Part shown: one piece after another, positions 33,592 through 38,107 of the stretch | How positions within the stretch are numbered: position 1 is the stretch's first letter | How the letters are laid out: every line of letters begins with the position of its first letter | NCBI GenBank assembly: GCA_005808865.1 | Contig: SYKU01000176.1 | Location: 1 to 38,107 of the forward strand | Direction of reading: 5' to 3' | DNA: 38,107 bases | Source: Acidobacteriota bacterium | GTDB taxonomy: Bacteria > Acidobacteriota > Terriglobia > Bryobacterales > Bryobacteraceae | The notes under the pieces: model-generated | The model's input: only the letters and a program-made list of their open reading frames with translations | What the model was told of the DNA's origin: nothing | Databases searched by the model: none | Program-made: the position numbers and the translations under genes

Positions 33592-34893
33592 CTACGAGTA
33601 GTCCTCCGGATGGTTCTTTCCGTCGCCTTCGTAGCCCGGCCGCTTCTGAGCGGTCTTCAGGATCTTCTCAGTGTGTGGATCGAACGCCATTTGTTTCGAT
33701 TCGCGGTACGCTTCAACACCCAGGCCGATCGCAACCATCGCCTGATATCCGAACTCGGCATCGAGGTTTGGCTTCTTGCGGGAGCGCATGCAGTCGAAGA
33801 AATTTTCCATGTGCAGGGTTTGCAGATCGCGCGCATCGGCGGCGATACGGATCTCCTTCCGCCCGGCCTTCTCTTCGAACTTTTTCGCATAGATAGGATC
33901 GGGCGTGATGACGATCTCCTTGCCGAGGAAGGCGATGGCGCCCTCGTGCCCGCAAATGACAGGGCGCAGGTGAGCGTTCACGAGATCGGATGCCATCGAA
34001 GAGGCCATCGCAACTTGAAAATCGGCATACTCGATGGTGGTGGAGACGGTGTCGGGAACTTCGCGGTCCTTATGGACGAAGATGCCGCCGTTCGAGGTAA
34101 CGCGGACCGGAAATTGCGGGCCGAGCGCGACAAGAAACGGAACCAGGCGGTGATAGAGCAGGTCGGTCGCGATGCCTCCGGAATAGTCCCAATACTTGCG
34201 CCAGCGGAAGAATCGATCCTGGCTGAATGCGCGCTTGGGAGCCGAGCCGAGGAATCGCTTCCAGTCGATATTCTCGGGCGTTCCTTCGTTGTCGATGCGG
34301 TAGTTCCATTCGCCCCTGAAGGAGTTGCGCGAGTAAGTTCCGTGCGCGTAAAGAGGCTTGCCGATAAGCCCCTGCGCGATGGCTTCGCGGGCCTTGAAGA
34401 ATTGGGGCTCGGAGGCGTATTGGCTCCCGACTTGAAGCACGCGGCCGGACTTGTTGACGAACTCCGAGAGGATTTTCGCTTCCTCGATCTTATACGTCAT
34501 TGGTTTCTGGACGTAGACGTCCTTGCCGGCTTCGAGGGCGTCCATGGCCATGCGGAAATGCCAGTGGTCTGGCGTGGCTACAAAGACGGCGTCGATCTCG
34601 GGACGCGCGATGAGATCGTGGTAGTCGTGATGGATGTCCTTTTCGGGCAGGCCCAGGAACTCTCTGGCGCGGAGTTTGCGCTTGGTGTAGACGTCGCTGA
34701 TGGCGGCGATTTGAATATTACCGCCGCCATCGGCGTGCTTCTTGAGCAGCCTGACGTGGCCGAAACCCATGCTGCCGGCGCCGATGACGCCGACGTTGAT
34801 GCGGTCATTCGCGCCGAGGACGCGGGGTTTTGCGAGAGCGAGAGGAGTCAGCGCCGCTGCCGCGGCGCCCATAAATTCGCGGCGGGATTCCAT
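33592..34893 (-). CDS. Tat-exported Gfo/Idh/MocA-family oxidoreductase
   Basis: This 433-residue protein begins with a twin-arginine leader ([20 protein letters not shown]) and then a canonical dinucleotide fold ([20 protein letters not shown], near 33-52). The catalytic motif is QKPMT instead of EKP (near 127). [20 protein letters not shown] supplies the family Asp/His region. The C-terminal 150 residues include [20 protein letters not shown], typical of the DUF-extended acidobacterial and planctomycete subgroup. Tat export implies folding with NAD(P) in the cytoplasm. First gene of the four-gene operon, 10 nt before the next. Upstream lies the hairpin-rich repeat region. Confidence 0.87.
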   Translation of the reverse strand: MESRREFMGAAAAALTPLALAKPRVLGANDRINVGVIGAGSMGFGHVRLLKKHADGGGNIQIAAISDVYTKRKLRAREFLGLPEKDIHHDYHDLIARPEIDAVFVATPDHWHFRMAMDALEAGKDVYVQKPMTYKIEEAKILSEFVNKSGRVLQVGSQYASEPQFFKAREAIAQGLIGKPLYAHGTYSRNSFRGEWNYRIDNEGTPENIDWKRFLGSAPKRAFSQDRFFRWRKYWDYSGGIATDLLYHRLVPFLVALGPQFPVRVTSNGGIFVHKDREVPDTVSTTIEYADFQVAMASSMASDLVNAHLRPVICGHEGAIAFLGKEIVITPDPIYAKKFEEKAGRKEIRIAADARDLQTLHMENFFDCMRSRKKPNLDAEFGYQAMVAIGLGVEAYRESKQMAFDPHTEKILKTAQKRPGYEGDGKNHPEDYS

Positions 34894-34968
34894 GACAACT
34901 AGATCCTATCACTTCCGTGGGGCGAGCCGGCGAAGGGAGCGCCAGCCAGATGTCTCCAGTTACCTGTG

Positions 34969-34994
34969 CGCGCGGGACAAGGGCGTCCCGCGCG
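34969..34994. repeat. Perfect 10-bp stem palindrome
   Basis: CGCGCGGGAC-AAGGGC-GTCCCGCGCG: a perfect 10-bp GC stem with a 6-nt loop, about 75 bp upstream of the Tat-exported Gfo/Idh/MocA gene. A run of T is absent, so it is more likely a REP-like element than an intrinsic terminator. Confidence 0.6.
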
Positions 34995-35309
34995 GTCCAG
35001 GGGGACCACCCTGAGGACGGCCCCACAAGCCGGAGTCAGCGGGCTTACACGGGTGAAAGGGATACCCGCTTCGAGGAACTCGACCTGAGCCGCTTGGGCG
35101 TACTTGCGCGAACGGGACCACGGCCCACACCGGCCGCAGCGGGATGCGAGTGTCCCGTGCGGGGGAGGCTGCGCTTCGCTGGACTGCGACACCGCCTTCC
35201 CCGCCGGAGACACCAGGCTTCGCGGATTGGCCGAAAGGAATCGATCGCAGCGATTCGACGTCCGACGGGTGAAGGCGTGGCGAAGCCGGATCGTCGATGA
35301 GTTCGTAAG

Positions 35310-35830
35310 TATCCTTCCATCGGACACTTGGCTGGGGGGTGACGCAGAAAAATGTATTTGCGTTTTCGTCTTGAGTGGGGGTTTCCCGAGGCGTGAGGAT
35401 GCCGCGCGCGTGGCGCGCGGCGGGGAGTGGAGAGGCAGCGGAAATCCGCGCCTTGTACAGAGGCCAGACCTTAAGTAGTTGTTTCTCATACAGTTGGCAT
35501 GGGGGTGACGCAGAAATTTCATTTTGCGTCTTAGCGGCGAGCGAGGTTTCCGGAGGCGCCGGGCGGATGAGGGTGGCCGTGGCCGTGGAATGGGATCCGG
35601 CGTGGAATTCGGGGCGTACTGTGAAAGTCGGCATTTAAGTGGCTATTTATCATGGATTTGGCAGGGGGTGACGCAGAACTTTTAATTTGTGTTTTGCCGG
35701 CGAGCAGGGGCTCGCTGAGGCATTCGCCGAACAAGCGTGGGGCGTGGTCTGGAGAGGGTGACGCAGAAAGGTGACTTTGTGTGTAAGCGTTCGTCATGAG
35801 CGGTTGAGGGAGCGCAAACCTCTGCCCCGA
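35310..35830 (+). repeat. Array of four degenerate GGGTGACGCAGAA repeat units
   Basis: GTGACGCAGAA occurs at 35339, 35505, 35668 and 35758. Each is followed 8-10 nt later by TTTGCGTT, TTTGCGTC, TTTGTGTT or TTTGTGTG, so GACGCA...TGCGTC can pair. In the first three units similarity extends on both sides: TAAGT...TTGGC..GGGGGTGACG before, and a block like GGCGAGCGAGGTTTCCGGAGGC after. The last unit is shorter. Spacings are 166, 163 and 90 bp. Confidence 0.7.
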
Positions 35831-35979
35831 TTTGGATTGTACACCTGGGCGGATGAAGGTCTACCCGTGCGCGGAGTTAAGGGGTTTTGAAATCAACGCG
35901 AAAAACAATGCCGAACTTGTGGAGGGTGGAGGGTGGGGAAAGCGGGACCTCGACCGTGGCCTGCGGGAAGGCCGGGAAT

Positions 35980-36362
35980 TTAGCTTAGTGGGCAGGCAGC
36001 CGGAACCGCCATTTCTTTGGTGAGAACTGTTCGAGGGTACTCGCCGGAGCCGCAGTGCTTGAACGAGCCGAAATCCTTGTACCAGTCGCCTTCCGGTGCT
36101 TGCGGCTCCGACTTTACCCAGAATCGAAAAACCTTCCAACGGCCGGCTCCAGCGAACGGGCAAAAGCGGCAGACGACAATAGGCGATCGTCTGCCCCACC
36201 GCATTCCGCAGGTTTTTCATGAAATTTCGCGGGCCGCCGCGACCCTCCTTAACAGGTTTGGAGGCGAGCGAGGTCTGGCAGCGTGATCTCGCGCTCCTTG
36301 ACACGCTCCAGCAGGTGTTGCCAGAGACCGCTTGGGAGATCAGAGAACCGAATCTTGGGCAA
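35980..36362 (-). pseudogene. Small conserved hypothetical gene split by a 134-bp repeat insertion
   Basis: The 5' part, from TTG 36362, reads PKIRFSDLPSGLWQHLLERV, KEREITLPDLARLQT. The 3' part reads WVKSEPQAPEGDWYKDFGSF, KHCGSGEYPRTVLTKEM. Deleting 36252-36119 joins CTCCAAACCTG to GGTAAAGTCG and gives one 82-residue protein without a frame change ((383-134)/3 = 83 codons). Short proteins with the ending EGDWYKDFGSF.LCGSGE.PKTVL often accompany small antitoxin-like genes in soil bacteria, as I recall, but their role is not known to me. Its start overlaps the end of the broken ribbon-helix-helix gene upstream. Confidence 0.65.
36119..36252 (-). mobile_element. 134-bp dispersed repeat inserted in a gene (copy B)
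   Basis: The element runs from TTAAGGAGGGTCGCGG to TTTTTCGATTCTG on the minus strand. The host sequence resumes exactly after it, with CTG at both edges, possibly a 3-bp target duplication. Inside, GCAGACGA and TCGTCTGC form an 8-bp stem. Its middle matches copy A at 3335-3425. It has no coding capacity, so any movement would depend on a protein encoded elsewhere. Confidence 0.62.
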
Positions 36363-36608
36363 TCGAGTCCTTGAGGGCGGGCTCCTGCTTGTCCATGAAC
36401 CGCCGATATGCCGCCTTCAAGTCGTTTCTCGCGTCGCGTTCCGCACTGAAGTCCTCGTTCGGCAAGAAACGAGCGCGGTGCTCATTGTCAGATGCCGTTC
36501 GTCGGCGACGCGGCGAACTTCCGCAACCAGCGGCGCCGGAATGGTCACGCTCCGCCGCACAGGCTTCGCGGCGGAGCGACGCGGCGCTGTTCTCGTTCGG
36601 GTTGCCAT
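36340..36608 (-). pseudogene. Frameshifted ribbon-helix-helix-type antitoxin gene
   Basis: From ATG 36608 the frame reads MATRTRTAPRRSAAKPVRRS, then VTIPAPLVAEVRRVADERHL, TMSTALV: a basic N-terminus, a ribbon strand and helix typical of small RHH repressors. Near 36470 the sense continues in another frame with AERDARNDLKAAYRRFMDKQ, EPALKDSIAQ, a common antitoxin C-terminus, ending at 36340. One indel separates the parts. The gene overlaps the start of the interrupted hypothetical gene downstream, suggesting a former two-gene unit. Confidence 0.55.
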
Positions 36609-37223
36609 ACACTCCGATCATACGGTTCCACCACAGTGGTGCACTGTGGATCAGACAGCGGGCGCGGCCCTCTTTACGGGCCGGCCGCCGAGCAGGTGCG
36701 CCAACTGGCGGCGAAGTGTGGGTCGCCCCAGTCCGGGAGCGATAGCAGGTAAAAACAAATCTTATCCATATCGTTTTTCCAGAAGGTAGCGCGGCGTTTC
36801 GCGGATCAGGGACATGGAACCGCCGCTCAGCTTCTCCGAGGGTCCTTGGTGTCCAACGGGGCCAAGGTCCTTTCCGGCCACCAAGGCGGAGTCGAACGCA
36901 ACGGCCAATTCGCGTTCCTGCTTACGTCCCTTTCGCGCGGCAATTCCGGCGCCACGCTGGATCAGGTCGCCCTGCGGAGCGATGCCAGACGAACGTTCGC
37001 GGAGATGGTAAAGGAGTTCCGGCACCAGTCTGCGCACGGTCGATGACCCGACAAATGGTCCGCTTTTTTGCGTGGCGGAGCAGTTCTCAACAGCCTGAGA
37101 CCTCAACTTCGATAGCGTGCCGTCAACGATGGCTGGGTTCGCTTTCGACAATTCCGGTGTGGAGCGGCAGCGGATGCCGGAACGGCGTTGTCACATGGAA
37201 GACGGCGCGCGGGGCCACGCCGG
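36609..37223. other. Stretch upstream of parDE without a recognised gene
   Basis: A 129-codon minus-strand frame (37151-36762; VRRLVPELLYHLRERSSGIA, RELAVAFDSALVAGKDLGPV) has codon-like composition but no family I recognise and no clear ribosome site. Otherwise nothing is seen. Confidence 0.3.
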
Positions 37224-37257
37224 TTTCCGGTACAGTCAGTATTTGACTGTTTCCGGT
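37224..37257. promoter_or_regulatory. Candidate ParD operator: inverted repeat between direct repeats
   Basis: ACAGTCA-GTATT-TGACTGT (37232-37250) is a perfect 7-bp inverted repeat. It is flanked on both sides by the direct repeat TTTCCGGT (37224-37231 and 37250-37257). It lies about 55 bp upstream of parD. Ribbon-helix-helix antitoxins bind such paired half-sites to repress their own operon. Confidence 0.55.
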
Positions 37258-37310
37258 GATCGGTCTAGAGTTAGGTTGGAGCACAGCAGCAGAACCTGAA
37301 GAGGTCAGTT

Positions 37311-37658
37311 ATGCCGATTGAGCAAATGAACATTTCACTTCCGCCGAAGATGGCGCGGTTCATCCGCGGCAAAGTGAAGGACGGCCAGTACACAAACGCC
37401 AGCGAAGTCGTTCGGGATGCGGTCCGCCACATGCAAGAGACGGAAGCGGCAAGAAGCGAGCGGGCATTACTCGGAGAGTTTGAGGCGCGTTTGCCGGTGG
37501 CGGAACGCGAGGACATACGACGCAGCGTGAAACGGGGAATCAAGGACATGGAGGCGGGCCGGTTTGAGGAGTATGATGCCCAAGGCATGCGCCGGTTGGG
37601 TCGAGAACTCGTGGCGGGTTCCGTCAAGAAACAAGCCTCTCGCGCGAAGGCAGAGTGA
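37311..37658 (+). CDS. parD: ParD-family ribbon-helix-helix antitoxin
   Basis: This 115-residue protein has the ParD/CC2985-type N-terminus MPIEQMNISLPPKMARFIRG KVKDGQYTNASEVVRDAVRHM (1-41). It comprises a DNA-contacting beta strand (MNISLP) and two helices that form the ribbon-helix-helix dimer. The C-terminal part (45-115) is charged and binds the toxin; it is longer than in typical 80-90 residue ParD proteins. GAAGAGG lies 6-12 nt before ATG 37311. It overlaps parE by 4 nt (GTGA), so translation is coupled. An operator-like inverted repeat lies upstream. The sequence is intact. Confidence 0.88.
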   Translation: MPIEQMNISLPPKMARFIRGKVKDGQYTNASEVVRDAVRHMQETEAARSERALLGEFEARLPVAEREDIRRSVKRGIKDMEAGRFEEYDAQGMRRLGRELVAGSVKKQASRAKAE

Positions 37659-38016
37659 CGCCAACGTATAGACTCGCCCAGTCCGCCCGCCGCGATTTGC
37701 AAGAGATATCCGGCTACTGGGTAACCGAGGCGGACGAGGACGTGGCCCTGCGAGTTGTGAGCGGCATCATCGAGACGGTCATTACGATTTCGCGCCATCC
37801 CGGAGCCGGGGTTGCAGCCGATTGGCTGGCTCGGACGTCCGCAAATTTCCGGCGGGGAAGTACATGGTTTATTACCGACCTCACTCGAAGGGGATCGAGG
37901 TGTTGCACGTGTTTCACGGCGCGCGCAATCAGACCAGGGCATCGCGTGGGCGGGAAGAAAGCGAGTTAGTTACTTTCCGGCGCAAAATTCGCCAGCTAAC
38001 TGACATGTTTTCATAG
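37655..38016 (+). pseudogene. parE: ParE-family toxin with a frameshift
   Basis: ParE-type toxins of the RelE fold poison DNA gyrase. From GTG 37655 the frame reads TPTYRLAQSARRDLQEISGY, WVTEADEDVALRVVSGIIET, VITISRHPGAG, a normal ParE start. After AADW near 37828 the family sequence continues in the next frame as GSDVRKFPAGKYMVYYRPHS, KGIEVLHVFHGARN, with the usual C-terminal strand motif. One missing base near 37830-37833 explains the break. The unshifted frame instead ends in unrelated Arg-rich sequence at 37969, so the toxin has lost its active C-terminal half. Confidence 0.8.
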
Positions 38017-38107
38017 GCCATCACGGGAGATGCGTGCGTGGTCGAACGGAATCGAATACAGAGGACTGCGGCAGAGTGTCAGCACCGGGCTCCGCAGTGG
38101 CAACCAC

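Larger units (their letters stand above)
34894..35979. other. 1.1-kb non-coding region rich in hairpins and repeats
   Basis: No gene is supported on either strand. The left part has GC-rich palindromes, the strongest at 34969-34994, with GGTCC/GGACC just after it. The right part is the degenerate array at 35310-35830. Frames on the minus strand only reflect repeat units, for example KTQNEISASPP and KTQIKSSASPP in two different units. Confidence 0.6.

Noticed and set aside
35310-35830. CRISPR array
   Set aside because: Units are longer and more diverged than CRISPR repeats, spacing is 166/163/90 bp, the between-unit sequence is partly conserved, and no cas gene is present.
38017-38107. Possible gene or tRNA at the right edge
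   Set aside because: No cloverleaf, start site or motif can be seen in the last 90 bp.

Overview
The window looks like a chromosomal segment of a GC-rich soil acidobacterium, probably from the Solibacter/Bryobacter group. This is inferred from gene content, not from a marker gene: an Oar-type TonB-dependent receptor, a cytochrome-PQQ dehydrogenase, several exported sugar-type oxidoreductases, SMP-30 lactonases, a DUF3604 remnant, and many dispersed hairpin repeats. Intact metabolic genes alternate with stretches of decayed genes and repeats.

Layout: 0.1-3.1 kb holds gene remnants (AbgB-like peptidase tail, DUF3604 protein, TerC tail) around an intact PiT phosphate transporter. 3.5-8.1 kb carries a secreted diheme-PQQ dehydrogenase diverging from an exported 2-hydroxyacid dehydrogenase and a Tat-exported SMP-30 lactonase. 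8.5-11.3 kb is a membrane glycosyltransferase plus a MoeB/ThiF-type E1 enzyme. 11.9-15.4 kb is an Oar-like TonB receptor whose single reading frame is cut by one amber codon. 15.5-18.7 kb is a small island bounded by two near-identical 24-bp palindromic direct repeats. It holds a 5'-truncated group II intron, a broken radical SAM gene and a DarT/DarG toxin-antitoxin pair. 19.0-22.5 kb is an operon of an exported SMP-30 lactonase, a BNR sialidase-like protein and a ThuA protein fused to an inactivated metallo-beta-lactamase-like domain.

The most notable part is 23.3-25.7 kb. There a PduS-like flavin/iron-sulfur protein, a PduT-like microcompartment shell protein with its cluster-binding cysteine, and an AhpD/CMD-family protein are packed as one operon. 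In the last gene an in-frame UGA replaces the second cysteine of the CxxC site, giving CxxU. A 17-nt stem-loop follows exactly 11 nt after the UGA, as in a bacterial SECIS. I read this as a three-gene redox module ending in a selenoprotein, with no aldehyde or alcohol dehydrogenase and no other shell gene beside it.

A thioesterase, dnaB, a PIN-toxin remnant and a lipoprotein follow. At 30.1-34.9 kb there is a four-gene operon of two exported Gfo/Idh/MocA oxidoreductases, a gluconate-2-dehydrogenase subunit 3 and a GMC flavoprotein, likely for periplasmic sugar or glycoside oxidation. The last 3 kb has a degenerate repeat array, a small gene split by a 134-bp repeat, a broken ribbon-helix-helix antitoxin, and a ParD/ParE pair with a frameshifted toxin. 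Across the window toxins tend to be damaged (DarT has no start codon, ParE is frameshifted, the PIN toxin is deleted), while DarG and ParD stay intact.
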